Shown piece by piece: positions 54,043 to 64,000 of a stretch of 64,000 nt of DNA. The DNA is from Gracilaria domingensis (taxonomy: Eukaryota > Rhodophyta > Florideophyceae > Gracilariales > Gracilariaceae). The stretch lies in assembly GCA_022539475.1 (NCBI GenBank), contig VCMS01000100.1, forward strand, positions 171,697 to 235,696, in the 5' to 3' direction. Under the pieces are notes generated by a model. That model ran no database searches, had not been told where the DNA came from, and saw only the letters and a program-made list of their open reading frames with translations. The position numbers and the translations under genes were made by a program. The stretch's first letter is position 1. Each line of letters opens with the position of its first letter.

Positions 54043-54960
54043 ATGATAAATTGTCTCGAGATGGAGCCCAAGAAAACATCGGCAAGAGGCCCAAGCTTCT
54101 CTCCAGGCGAAGATATTGCCATCGCCAAAGCCTACATCAAAACCTCCGAGGATTCCACTATTGGAACTGATCGCAAGAAAAAGCTTTTCTTTCAGGCTGT
54201 TACAAAGCTTTATAAAGATAAGTACAAGCCCGCAAACCGCTTAGCTCGTTCTGTAAAATCCATTCGCAACCGCGTCAAGCTTTTTACGACTAAATGCATT
54301 CAATTCTCCGCGTGCTACTGTAGAGTGCAAGGTTTGCAATCATCCGGATATAACGAAGACGACAAACTTCAAATGGCCACAGGAATGTATAACGGAATTA
54401 CGATGACATCTCCCAAAGATGACATCGAAAAGCCGTTTAAATTTAAAGGGGCGTGGGACATACTGCCTTTTCATCCCAAAATTTTTACTGAGACCCAATC
54501 GAAGGTGGATTCCTCAGAATCTAGCTCAACGGGCGGAAAGTCGGAGCACATAGAACCCAAATCAGAGAATCCAGATCCTGATGATTCAAAACCTGCCCGT
54601 GCTAAAAGTGATCAACACCGTCCAATCGGTCGGAAAGCAGCTAAGGCCGACTTTATAAAACAAAGGCACTACGAGGAGAAGCTCAAAGTGGCGAGAAAGA
54701 CGTTGGAACTACAAAAACAGAGGGCAATTGAAATTAAGAGGAAAAACGATATCGCATTGTTCACTCTCTGTGCAGACAAAAGCCCAGAGACGATGGAGTA
54801 CCTGCGCATTTCACGAAAAAGGGTGCTCTCCGAACTACGTGAAGAGGAAGCTAAGAAAGCTCGCAAGGAAACAAAACAAGACGGAACGGAAGAACTTCAG
54901 TCGTCGTCGCAGCAATCGGTTTCCTATGCTACTGAAAAATCAAGGGAAGAGACGGAGTGA
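54043..54960 (+). CDS. Harbinger accessory protein with Myb/SANT-like domain
   Basis: In PIF/Harbinger elements this second protein binds DNA and brings the transposase into the nucleus. From ATG 54043 it has about 305 residues (ATG 54061 or 53932 are alternatives). The N-terminal part, SFSPGEDIAIAKAYIKTSED, then RLARSVKSIRNRVKLF and CIQFSACYCRVQGLQSSG, matches the trihelix layout of transposon-associated Myb-like proteins, followed by FKFKGAWDILPFHPKIF, the typical 'W-L--HPK' end of this domain. The rest is acidic and serine-rich and then a long charged coiled coil (KLKVARKTLELQKQRAIEIK) resembling the NAM-associated C-terminal region. It is intact and convergent with the transposase. Confidence 0.8.
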   Translation: MINCLEMEPKKTSARGPSFSPGEDIAIAKAYIKTSEDSTIGTDRKKKLFFQAVTKLYKDKYKPANRLARSVKSIRNRVKLFTTKCIQFSACYCRVQGLQSSGYNEDDKLQMATGMYNGITMTSPKDDIEKPFKFKGAWDILPFHPKIFTETQSKVDSSESSSTGGKSEHIEPKSENPDPDDSKPARAKSDQHRPIGRKAAKADFIKQRHYEEKLKVARKTLELQKQRAIEIKRKNDIALFTLCADKSPETMEYLRISRKRVLSELREEEAKKARKETKQDGTEELQSSSQQSVSYATEKSREETE

Positions 54961-55132
54961 GGGACCAGTTCATAGGCTCAAATTCGAGGAAACAGTGCCA
55001 GATTGCTCAAAAGTCTCACAAGGGAGCGTTGAGCGCCGTAACGAGCTTGCGAGCGAAGGTGCTCACGCGACCGCGTGAGAAAGGCTTCGTACTTTTGGTG
55101 TGACAGCGGACCTCGAATAGTGTCTTAGAATC

Positions 55133-56449
55133 TCAGACGAGTCTGTAGTTAAACGTAGTCCCATGCATTGACCACAAGTGCTCAATCACGTCGTTTTGTA
55201 AATCACGCTGCTTCCACTCGTTATTGAGAAACTGTTCCGTTTGACAGAGTGCCGCGATAGAGACCGGAATAAGCGCGTTAATGTTTTCAGACCAAACGGG
55301 CTGTCGATCTTGTGTAGCCGCACTCATACTATTGCCCCCTTCGCTATTCCAAGACACTTCCTCATCAGTCAAACCCTCCTCTACCATCATATTGTGCAAA
55401 ATGACGGTACAGTACATTACATTCTTCATGGTCGCTACATGCCAAAAGCGTGATGGTCGTCGGGTAATGTGCCATCTACCTTGCAGCACACGGAACGCAC
55501 GTTCAAAGTCCTTTCGCCTGCCTTCCTGTCTTTTGGCGTGATTTTTCTCTTTCTTGGTTGTTGGCTTTTGTACCGTGTGAACAAATATGGGGTACCGCGG
55601 GTACACGCCGTCACACAGAAAGTATGGTATGTCTCTATTCTTCTCGTTCAAGGTGTTCGATAACTTTGACGGAAACGATCCGTCTGCTATCTTGTTCATG
55701 AGAGACGAGCACTCCAGTACGTTGATATCGTTTGCGCTTCCTGGCATTCCAAAGTATGCATGCCATATCCAAAGACGATCATCTGCAATAGCTTCTATAG
55801 TTAACCCAGGCTTGCGTTCTTTGCCCTGATATTGTCCTATCCACGCAACAGGACAATTTTTCCAGATCCACTTCGAGCAGTCAATGCTGCCAATCATACC
55901 AGGGAAACCGAGTGATTCTGTTCTTCTAGTAATGTTCTTGAGATCATCGGTTGTAGGACAGCGCAAGTACTCCTCACTAAATGTTTCTACAACCCTAGAA
56001 CAGAACTGCTTTAAGCTTTGTGCTGCAGTTAATTCTCCCATGCGGACATATTCATCTACACTGTCTGCTGCACAGCCGTAGGCGAGCAACCGGAGAGCAG
56101 CCGTGACCTTTTGTTCTGTGCTGAATCCTAGGTGGCCTACGCAGTCTCGGTGTTGGTGGAAATACTTTTCTTTTTCTTGTAGACGCGCGCAAATGCGGTG
56201 AAACACTGGTTTCGAAACACGAAATCGTCCTCTAAAATGGCCGGAGTGATACAGGGCATTGTGGTCAAGGTAGTCTCTGTGCAATTCTTGGAGTCCTGTT
56301 TCTCGATTGCGGTTTATGTTGCGGCTACGTCCTGGAACAGAACCGCCATGTGTGCCTTGTTCTTCTTCGCTTTCAGAGCTTGTTAACATATCTGCCATAA
56401 CCTCGTCGAGGACTTCATCGAGGTCGTAGGTTAACAAGCTAGACGACAT
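55133..56449 (-). CDS. PIF/Harbinger transposase (DDE_4 family), intact
   Basis: A 438-residue protein from ATG 56449 (MSSSLLTYDLDEV); the longer frame upstream is not needed. It has an acidic N-terminus, a helix-turn-helix region (STEQKVTAALRLLAYG), then the DDE catalytic core: D190 in GMIGSIDCSKWIWKNCP, GLTIEAIADDRLWIWHAYFG-PGS-NDINVL, D280 in YFLCDGVYPRYPIFV and E316 in RRKDFERAFRVLQGRW. The spacing D-89-D-35-E fits Harbinger transposases, and HNMMVEE near the end is also typical. No break is seen, so it could still be active. Confidence 0.92.
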   Translation of the reverse strand: MSSSLLTYDLDEVLDEVMADMLTSSESEEEQGTHGGSVPGRSRNINRNRETGLQELHRDYLDHNALYHSGHFRGRFRVSKPVFHRICARLQEKEKYFHQHRDCVGHLGFSTEQKVTAALRLLAYGCAADSVDEYVRMGELTAAQSLKQFCSRVVETFSEEYLRCPTTDDLKNITRRTESLGFPGMIGSIDCSKWIWKNCPVAWIGQYQGKERKPGLTIEAIADDRLWIWHAYFGMPGSANDINVLECSSLMNKIADGSFPSKLSNTLNEKNRDIPYFLCDGVYPRYPIFVHTVQKPTTKKEKNHAKRQEGRRKDFERAFRVLQGRWHITRRPSRFWHVATMKNVMYCTVILHNMMVEEGLTDEEVSWNSEGGNSMSAATQDRQPVWSENINALIPVSIAALCQTEQFLNNEWKQRDLQNDVIEHLWSMHGTTFNYRLV

Positions 56450-56609
56450 GATAAGGCGGGGCACGCGGACGTGAAGCGTGCCGTTGGAGATGATTGCAGT
56501 AGGTGCAAACGAGCAAATCAGCAAAATAGACCTGGCCACTACATTTACGCCACGTCTACGACGTTTTTCTTTCTTTGATACCGCTTTTTCGTCCGCGGTG
56601 GAGATGCTC

Positions 56610-57541
56610 AAATGCTCCTCTTATTCCGCTGAAGCCGAACAAAAATGTCTCTTTCCAACCCAGCCCAACCACTTGTTCCGAAAGGCTAAAACCGGCTGGA
56701 AAAATGGCAATTGGAGGCAGGACGATGTAATTTTTGAAATGGAATTTCGAGGAACAAAGAAGAAGATTTATCCGAAACGGCAGTGCGTGGGAGGCAGATC
56801 TTTACAGCGCCGGCGGCGGAGCATTCGCGCACTCCACCGCCTTTGCCCCGCCGTCGCTCGAACACCCGCCGCTGCCCCAAGAAATCGTCAGAAGGAAACT
56901 TTCCTCGCCTTCCCGGAAACTTTCTTCTATCTTTGACAGCTGTGTACGTGTGTCGAGAGACTCTCAAACATTTTGAATACTATGACAAGTGTGCAAACTG
57001 TAGCTCTTTTCAATCTTTATGCATAACGCATGGCACAAAGCATTCATGAGCTCCGTATTCATGGCGACAGTGTCGCATCAGTCCACAAGCTCTGGGTGTA
57101 ACCATTCTGGCTTACAAGATGTATGTCATCATTTGAAACACAAAAAATTACGCAAGCTCTTTACAAGCACGTAGTAAAAATCTCGCTGGCCAGCAAGATG
57201 CTCTCGATTTACCAGCGCTTCACACAACCAACGTTAAGACTCTTTAACTGTAGTGGCGTGAAGCTTTAACTGTTAGACCTCCCGCGTCGGCGCAACGTAT
57301 CTTGAATCCTTACTCTTGCGTCTTTCCACCTAGCCACTTTTGCGGCTCTTTCAAACTTCGTCTCGCCGCTCTACCTCTGCGCACATTCTGTGTCCCCGCA
57401 ATCCGCATTTCTGCGCCGCTTTTCGCTCTCCCGCGCCTTTCCACTATCCTTGGAGTTTCTTTTTGCTCTCTACCCCATTGTCTTTCCCATCTCGTACAGG
57501 ATCTGTTCTTATCTAGACGGATTATACAGTTTTTGAATATC
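56610..57541. other. No recognisable gene
   Basis: The right flank of the Harbinger element, then mixed sequence with a short GC-rich patch near 56800-56890. The missing exchanger half was not found here. The last 250 bases are the pyrimidine-rich leader of the orphan gene. Confidence 0.4.
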
Positions 57542-58517
57542 ATGGAGTAAGTTAGATCTTTTACAATCACCATTTTACACTATCTAACAATCTTTTTCCT
57601 ACAAGCAAGATTTACTGAGCTGCTAATAGAAAATCCGTACTCTGATTCTCTCGTAGATTTGCTAAAGGTGACCACCGAACGCTTTTCCGAGAGTTTTTAT
57701 AAAGACCTCTGTAACTGTCTTGCAAGGTTTTTCTGGGTTAACGTTCTGCCTTTTGACATTCAGCATAAAGCGTATGCTTCTATTTCGAGAAGGATTAATG
57801 AACGCCACCCATGGTTTCTTGAACAAAACTTAACAACATTGAAAATTCTTAGTATTGTGCAGGAGTACTACAACCGCACATTCAACCTCAATTTGAAGCG
57901 TATTCGTCGCGAAATGAGCAACCGTACTTCGAATCTAGTCACAATTTATGTGCATTGCATCCACGTATCCGATGGAAAGATGGTTCTAAACCTCATTCTT
58001 CATCTGAACGAAAGGGTTGCGTTTACGGCTTTCATTGGTTGCTTCACGTTATTCTACAGGGAAATTACGTATAACGTTTTCGCAGACTTGTTGCAGTCTG
58101 CAATCGAGGAATTCGTCAAGCTAGATTTCGTTTCAACTATCTCTGGCAACACGTTTGTTTGTAACGATCTCATGGAACTGTTTTGCAAGCGGAACAAAAC
58201 TAAGAGGTACTGCTATATGGAGCTCTCAAAATGTCTCTGTTACGTAATGCTGTGGCGTATATCTCGAAAGGTTGTTCAGATATATAATGGGGCTGTACCA
58301 ACCGAACTACGTAAGCTCTACATGTTTGGGCTGTGGAATATGTCTATTTTGTACCCAATCAGTTGGGGGCGCTTCTATAACAGAGATGGTTCTTTCTTGG
58401 ATCCGGTATGTTTCTCGCTATCTGTTTTACTTTTCGGAACTTGAAAGTACGTCTACGTATGCTTACTCTTCTTGTACCCTGTGCTAGATATCCGGTGTGA
58501 AATTCGGACCAGCATGA
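57542..58517 (+). CDS. Orphan gene with two probable introns, about 276 residues
   Basis: Exon 1 is only ATGGA (57542-57546). A 63-bp intron (GTAAGT donor, CTAAC branch point, ACAAGCAAG end) leads to exon 2 (57610-58405), joining exactly to give MEFTELLIENPYSDSLVDLL and an open frame of 265 codons. A second intron (GTATGT donor at 58406, GTGCTAG end at 58487) would join to ISGVKFGPA and a TGA. Without it the frame ends 12 codons later at 58444. The protein has many aromatic residues, several cysteines and basic stretches (RRINERH, KRIRREMSNRT), no signal peptide and no clear membrane segment. I do not recognise it. The regular splice signals and long frame argue for a real gene. Confidence 0.65.
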
Positions 58518-59154
58518 GCTCTACATCCTTCCTCTTCTGTCTCACTATTGCTTTTGTCCAGGACCCGGTTTCCGTTCTTGTGTTCGAATTTCTTGGATTC
58601 GTACCGAACGTATAGTGAGAACTTGAATCTGGCCGCTTAACTTGACCAACCGAGGAACTTCCGTATCTTTGTTTCTGTTTCAACTAAATTAGACGTGCTT
58701 TGGATTGCTAAACCGTCAGTGTCTACCTCTTTCCCGCAATTTAGCTAAGACTTTCACGACCCACTTTACGGGAGAAACGGAAAAACTTTAGACAGCAGCA
58801 CACCGGAAAGACAGGCTTGTTCGAACATGTCACCGCGAGGCAGCGTTGCATTAGTCGCGCCAAGTAACCGCCGTGGATCTTCGATTTGAGAACAGCGTTC
58901 GGAAAGTTTATCAATTTGATGCTGAACGGCATGTGCCCATAATACCCAATGTCATTCCGTTCGAGCCGCAGCAGGCTGTTCTGGACCAACACGATGAACC
59001 GCTTCCCATGCCTGCATCCGCCAAACCTCCAATCCATCTGAAGGAGAAAAGCACTGCCAGCCCGCGCCCACTTTGACAAACGCACAAGTCAACAATACCT
59101 TGTTCTCCCAAAGGTATTTTGAAACAGCTGCGGAGAAATACTACTGGAAGTAAC
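58518..59154. other. No clear gene; upstream of the NUP160 relic
   Basis: A plus frame at 58873-59076 is in frame with the NUP160 relic but separated by a TGA, and might be a lost upstream part. On the minus strand, short protein-like traces near 58480-59080 could be another relic. None is convincing. Confidence 0.35.
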
Positions 59155-62100
59155 ATGCGGGAGACAAGATTATTCGATTATGCCTCGTCTCAACATCTAG
59201 AAGCTTTACCGCTTTTCGAAGTCTCAGTACCAGTGCAAGAGATTCGGCAACCAAGAACTCATGAGCATGCGTGGGCAGGGCTTGCTGGAAACACGTTATG
59301 GCGTATCATCAATTCCGACCAACTAGTCTTTGACAATGTGCTTACAAAATCAGGACTTCGACTGTCTTTTTCATCACCGTTCTTGTCGCGCCCACTGGTA
59401 GTTGAAAACGACGATTTAGAACATGGGTCTGTCGAAGTCTTTCTTTCTTGCGTCTCAGAGCAGAATGGATGCAGTTGTGTACACCTCACTGTCGGCGTAA
59501 CATCATCGGCTGGGCCAACATTTGATGAGCAGGGAAGACTTCTGCTACCAGACGTTATCGTTACATGCATCACCAAAGTTGGGGACGATGTGATTTTAGG
59601 CCTAAGCAATGGTTTCTGGGCTCAAGTCCATCAAACACCTGATTCATCTCCAAGGATGCGGTTGCAATGGCTGTCATCCTCTGTGGTTGACCGAGATACA
59701 TCTTCCCCAGCGGACGATACAAGCATTATATCCAATTCATCGGCAGAAGGCGCTTCATCACAGCGCTCACTGACTTCTTCTCTCTCCATGGGTCTCATGA
59801 ATCGACTATTTCGTAGTCCAAGCAGAAATCCAGAGGATTCTGGTGTTTATTCTGCTTTGCCATATGACAATAACGGATATTCGATGTCAAAGAGGCGTGA
59901 CCGGGCTGCAGTTCGCGGAATCGAGAAGGAAGACTCCGTACTTGCAATTGCCAGAATTCAGTCTGAGTCCAAGTCTTTTATGTGCTTATGCGCATCTGGT
60001 AAGATATGTCTCTTTGTTTGGAATGAAGACAGATATATTTGCAGAGCGGATCTAAAGGTTCCTATGAAGCTGCCAAGCACATCTGTAGAACAGTTTATCA
60101 TCACAGGATCTAAGGAGTGTGCCATTGCCATTCTGATGTTAGATGAAGAACCAAGCGCCGACTCGCTGCGTGTCTTCAATATATCTGCTCGTATTCGCTG
60201 CACCGGGTCGTATTCGCTTTCTAGCGTTCAAATTGCGAAGAGGGACGGTCCTATTGACCGTATCGTTGCAGCTGTAGCTATTGGTGAGAGCGTTCTTGTA
60301 GCTTCAGAATCCCGGCTAATCGCAGACGTTGTCAATGTTGCTAGCGAGATAGATTCTGGCATTGGTCTTCCTCCAGGGAAGCTGTGGACACTTTTCGACG
60401 ATTTTGACAAAGAGTTTGGCTTATGGCAAAGTTATGATTCTGTTATACTTGATGGCAAAGAATCGCTGATTTTGGCACATCGTTTCACGCCATTCGCAAT
60501 TGCCAAGGCTCTCCGACTTGAAACACCACAAACTGCAACAAGACAGGACGTTGACACAGCGTTGAAGGAATGGCAGTTAGGTGAAGAAGATATTCCTTGG
60601 AAACGTATTAGGCATCGTGCTGAGCAGGTTCAGAAAGTAGAGAATATGAAGGTAAGGGACATGTTTGTCGTGAACGGTGTTGGAGTGGTAATTGCTCGAC
60701 AGTATGTCGTGTCTGTCTTTCGATCGCAGACTGAAGCTGAACGAAAGCTTGTTGCAGATAGATGCTCAGCTTTTCCTAAAGCGTTTCAGGTATCCCGTGG
60801 GGAAATTGCCCAACTACTCGGGTCTCATGGTCTATGTCAGGAATTGGGAGCTCGATTCAAAGCTGGCTAAAGCCAGAATTCCAAGAAAGATTCAGGTCTA
60901 TAATGAAGCTGTCAGTTAGGTTATCTGAGAGTGGTTCTGGTCTTCCTTTAATGGACCTCATAATAAGTCATGGAAGAGACGTACAAGTTCAGTCAGGTGA
61001 GAACTGTGATTACTCGACGGTAATTGAACAAGCGATTGCTGTAGTTTCCCCCGGTGGAGTTCTTCTTCGCAATCTTCTCGAATCAGGTGAGGTATCCACT
61101 TTGGGACTTGTTGCAAGTGAATGCGCCAGCGTTTATAGAATGTCTTCAGTTTATGCCAATGGACTTTCATGGTTATTTCAATATCGCCTTAAATCGCTTG
61201 AAAGTGCTTCTGAAATAGACGATGATGCAATGTCCGATGGCAAAGGTGAAGACGCTGAACTTAATGATGATATGTTAGACAAAGCGTATGGTTGCATGGT
61301 TCAAGCAAAGAAGTGGTGTGACGAACTGTATGAGTCACAGAACCCATTCTCAGACGATGTCAAAGTAGACGCGCAATACTTGATTGACTTGGCAACGTCG
61401 GCAGTTCTTCAATCCGCACATCTGAATGGTTCTAGAGTTGGTGCATTTAACCAAGAAGGTTTTCTCAAGTCGAGAGGGAGCAGTTTCTCCGACTGGATCA
61501 ATATCGTCCTCCGAAGGCTGGCCTTTTAGCTCATGGAGAAGTGTGTGCGACTTTTCGAGAGCTTTGGCGCTCCAAAACATGCTGCTTCTTGTGCACTTGA
61601 GGGTATGCCCGAAGCCCCAAACAGAGAGAAACATGAAAGTATGCGAGCAGCCGCTTTCAGTAGGTTTATAGATGCAGGAGAACTTGAAGCTGCTTTAACG
61701 GCAATATTAAGTGATCCATTCATGGGCGGAGAAACGATTTCTGTCAAAGTACTTGAGAGTGAATCACTGCGGGATGCAGTTTCGTTGTTGGTGAATGCTA
61801 CAGCAGATGATGGAAAGCTGCAGTGGCTGGTTGAACAAGAGCTTCCTGGCCCGCTGAAAGTAATGTGCGGTCATGCCTTGGAAAGAAGAGCAAGAGCTAC
61901 CGAAAATTTCCCAATAACTGAGATGACAATGAGAGCAGCTATTGATCCAAGCATGCTACTCGATCAAGACATGGATCATATGGACGACTTTGATGTAGCT
62001 AGCGATTACGAACTGGTTTACTCATGGCATGTCTTTCATGGAGACGACGCCAGTGCTGCAACAACGGCATTAGAATGGGCAGGTCGTGTGAGCAACGAGG

Positions 62101-62324
62101 GACTCCTCAGCATAAGGAACGCAATCAGTGGCCGTAAGTCCAAGATCACAAGGAGTCAACACCAAGCGCGACTACTTCTTCATTGGGTACAAATGAAGTC
62201 GATTGCCCTATCTTACGTTTCCTCCGCTATTCAACGACAGTCGCCGTGTGATAGATACGCTGTTAAGTCGAAGTTCTCTCGGTTGACCAAAACTACTGAT
62301 CATCTTCTAGTAGATCCATCCTAG
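59155..62324 (+). pseudogene. NUP160: NUP160/Nup120 nucleoporin, broken and 3'-truncated
   Basis: NUP160 is a scaffold of the nuclear-pore Y complex. From ATG 59155 the first 572 codons follow the beta-propeller of the family (LWRIINSDQLVFDNVLTKSG, CSCVHLTVGVT, HRFTPFAIAKALRLE). Near 60860 the frame shifts, continuing with the helical domain to LRRLAF, where a TAG (61527-61529) interrupts. The same frame then resumes with MEKCVRLFESFGAPKHAASC and YELVYSWHVFHGDDASAATT, which match the NUP160 C-terminal helices (the Y-LLY-FH--R-D---A pattern). The gene ends about 200 residues early, directly before a DNA polymerase alpha fragment. One frameshift, one stop and a missing end mean it is not functional unless the breaks are assembly errors. 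Confidence 0.72.
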
Positions 62325-62355
62325 GTTTCGCGACGACTGTTGCTCACACGGTGTA

Positions 62356-62853
62356 GCCTCCAGAGCGTACCACCCGGATGAAGTGAAAGCCTCGGAAGGG
62401 AAGCTTATCATTGATGTGAAGTATTACTTGGAAAGCCAGATTTTCCCGCCGATTCTCAGATTGTGTGATCAGATTGACGGCATCGAGGCGAGTCGCGTAG
62501 CTGTATCCTTAGGATTGGATGGGAGACGATTTGAGAAGAGGGATGATCAGCTGGATGGTTACAATGATTACTCTGCTCTTGGACCACATTCTGCGGCCGA
62601 GAAGTTCAGCGACGTCGACCCTTTAATGATTGCATGCGCTTCGTGCGGTGTGGAGACGGAATTCCTTGTTGCACAGTTCAAGTCGTCTGGTGACGTCAAG
62701 AGCTCCGGTCTACAATGCGCGAAGTGTAGGATGCGCTTTCCGTCTTACCAGCTCCATAACATTTCGCTCAGATCACGTGAATGGGTTCGCAAATACTACA
62801 CATGCGAGCTGGTGATTCACCCTGAAGATGGGTCAGGAAAGGAGGAGACCTGA
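62356..62853 (+). pseudogene. POLA1: DNA polymerase alpha catalytic subunit, C-terminal fragment
   Basis: POLA1 starts DNA chains after primase. Here only part of the C-terminal region is present: RAYHPDEV, then LIIDVKYYLESQIFPPILRL, CDQIDGIEASRVAVSLGLDG, and the first zinc module C-x2-C (ACASCGVETEF) followed by CAKC. It ends at REWVRKYYTCELVIHPEDG, where the second zinc module should start. The polymerase and exonuclease domains are absent, and there is no ATG. It abuts the truncated NUP160 on the same strand, so a deletion or rearrangement has joined two unrelated genes. Confidence 0.75.
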
Positions 62854-63347
62854 AACGTCGGGTCAGGACCGAATTGGAGGATTGCAAGAAAGAATTTCAG
62901 TGAAGCTTGGTTGTACAAACTGTTGCGGTACCTCAAAGATCTCATAAACGTCAGAAATTGCTAGGAAGAGTTCCCTGGAGAGAAGGACAACGATATACTC
63001 CTACCACCTTCGGACCTTGGGCAAACGCACGCGTAGGACCGGAATTAGCTCCACCGTTTCTATAAATGAGAGAAGAGAGTTATGAAGAACAGTGTTTATC
63101 TGTTTTTTCAGATTATAAACAGTTCCCAAGAAACGCAAGACGCATGAATCTTTTACAACAAACTATCGTAGAAAGCTTATCAGCTGATGTAGTTACACCG
63201 GTTTTCCTATAGGTGCAGTTCCACACTCTTGAAATCTTCCACCCCAAAGGCATGGAGCCGGACGATTCCTATCCTGTAGAAGACAGCGCAGTGCGTAGTT
63301 CACCCATGTTGGTACTGAGGGGCTGATTTCTTTCACTGAGGCCCAAG
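62854..63347. repeat. Dispersed repeat family B fragment and flanks
   Basis: Between about 62985 and 63100, TTGGGCAAACGCACGCGTAG, GGAATTAGCTCCACCGTTTC and TATAAATGAGAGAAGAG match the end of the repeats near 44.3 kb. The TATAAA-like word is conserved as CATAAAAG there. The rest of this interval contains no gene that I can see. Confidence 0.55.
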
Positions 63348-64000
63348 TCAAAGCAAATCAACAGCTTCAGATGTAGGGACAAGCTCGTTCGGCCAGTTCT
63401 CAAGGTCATCCAATTCCAGTTCACAGTCTCCCTCGTCGATAATCTCGCATGATATGCTTTCGTCGTCGAGAAATCGAGAGTACATCTGTCCGTTCACAGT
63501 GGACTCCATGACATTTGAGCCCATCGCTTCTCTTGGATTGCCAAACCGTAGCTCTCTATAATCATTCTCTTTCAACTTCTCCTCAGTCCGTCTTCGAACA
63601 TCAAACAAGGACTCGTTATAAGCGCAGAATATTAATTTGGAAACTTTGCTCTGCTGCAATCGATTCCGAGTGGGTGTTCGCAGTCTGCTCTGCATGCTGA
63701 AACTGCGCTCCACGCTTGATGACGACGGGCTAGAGCACAATATCCGCAAGGCAAATTCACGAAGAGGGGAGGACTTAGAGTACTCTATCCAGTAGTATAC
63801 TGGGGTTTCGCTGTACATCATCAAAGAATGCCTCGAAATAGGGTCGTTTGCTTGTGAACGCCAGGCCATTCGAACTGACACAAATTCTTTGCATAATCGA
63901 TCAACAGCTCCATGCTCGCCTCCTTCGCTGGGTACCTTCTCAGTTGCGGGAAAACACTCTGACTTCACATAAGAAAGCACGTGCTGAACAAGATGATGTG
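63348..64000 (-). mobile_element. hAT transposase C-terminus, running off the window
   Basis: The minus frame is open to the window edge. It contains the hAT dimerisation domain: YYWIEYSKSSPLREFALRIL, SSPSSSSVERSFSMQSRLRT and RNRLQQSKVSKLIFCAYN, corresponding to the family W-------YP-L---A---L--P-SS---ERvFS----i----R--L----v--l--l--N pattern. An acidic tail (DEGDCELELDDLENWP) ends at a TGA. No break is visible within the window, unlike the broken hAT at 8.8-10.5 kb, and the two are not closely similar. The element's other end lies outside. Confidence 0.85.

Larger units (their letters stand above)
53723..56609. mobile_element. PIF/Harbinger DNA transposon, both genes intact
   Basis: The element carries convergent genes for a Myb-like accessory protein and a DDE transposase. 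The left end is GAGCATCTCCAGCGGGCGG, a Harbinger-like terminus, preceded by TAA (53720-53722), the expected 3-bp target. A related subterminal copy GACCATCTCCACCGGG lies 52 bp inside. On the right, GGTGGAGATGCTC (56597-56609) is the inverse of this motif, preceded by T-rich sequence that matches the inner left copy. The bases after it (AAA) do not repeat TAA, so the true right end may be up to about 55 bp further or may be altered. The insertion interrupts a Na+/H+ exchanger frame exactly at TTA. Both frames look undamaged, so the element may be recent and autonomous. Confidence 0.82.

Noticed and set aside
57175-57210. AGATGCTC near 57200 as the right end of the Harbinger element
   Set aside because: The match to the terminus is short and interrupted, and the better inverse motif lies at 56597-56609, close to the transposase start.
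51998-62324. Stop-codon reassignment to explain in-frame TAG/TAA codons
   Set aside because: Intact genes in the window end with TAA, TAG and TGA in normal positions and contain none internally, so the code is standard and the interrupted genes are relics.

Overview
The window looks like nuclear DNA of a photosynthetic eukaryote, and a florideophyte-type red alga (Chondrus/Gracilaria-like) fits best. That placement is inference. The intact genes are mostly single-exon, the few introns are about 60-80 bp with GTAAGT donors, a CTAAC branch point and a CAG/AAG end, broken copies of plastid-type phytoene desaturase and of lipoyl synthase are present, and short islands of genes alternate with long stretches of decayed repeats and transposons. 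Base composition swings sharply: very GC-rich at about 2.1-4.4 kb, 13.0-13.6 kb, 15.4-15.9 kb and 25.5-28.6 kb, and AT-rich at about 8-13 kb and 16.5-17.5 kb.

Layout. 1-24 kb is a graveyard. It holds a palindromic 110-bp satellite, a GC-rich broken gene, a phytoene desaturase relic, a broken hAT transposon, two copies of a GC-minisatellite repeat family, a lipoyl synthase relic, and an island of small secreted cysteine-rich proteins. In that island two genes share ten cysteines at identical positions, and a third gene is split by a 184-bp hAT-type MITE with a perfect 8-bp target duplication. 23.9-42.6 kb is a dense island of real genes: LRAT-domain protein, ABHD12-like lipase, WW-LOR protein, TRIP13/PCH2, a long alpha/beta hydrolase, a carotenoid-oxygenase-like protein without recognisable iron ligands, an AMPK-type glycogen-binding-domain protein with a tiny first exon, a PH-domain kinase, MCM4, and a small secreted protein. 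43.1-44.4 kb holds two copies of a dispersed repeat. 44.9-51.8 kb holds a secreted ExeM/NucH-like nuclease, a PLP-fold aminotransferase-like pseudoenzyme, and a 5'-truncated CTR9. 51.8-56.6 kb is a Na+/H+ exchanger relic cut by a PIF/Harbinger transposon whose two genes are intact. 57.5-58.5 kb is an orphan gene with probable introns. 59-62.9 kb holds broken NUP160 and DNA polymerase alpha pieces. The window ends inside a second hAT transposase.

How it fits together. The intact genes do not form one pathway. Several concern chromosome biology and transcription (MCM4, TRIP13, CTR9), lipids and signalling (ABHD12, LRAT, PH-kinase), or the cell exterior (cysteine-rich proteins, nuclease). The most unusual content is the ten-cysteine secreted family, two enzyme folds that have lost their catalytic residues, and at least six truncated or broken copies of conserved host genes packed between transposons. 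I recognised no tRNA, rRNA or CRISPR array.
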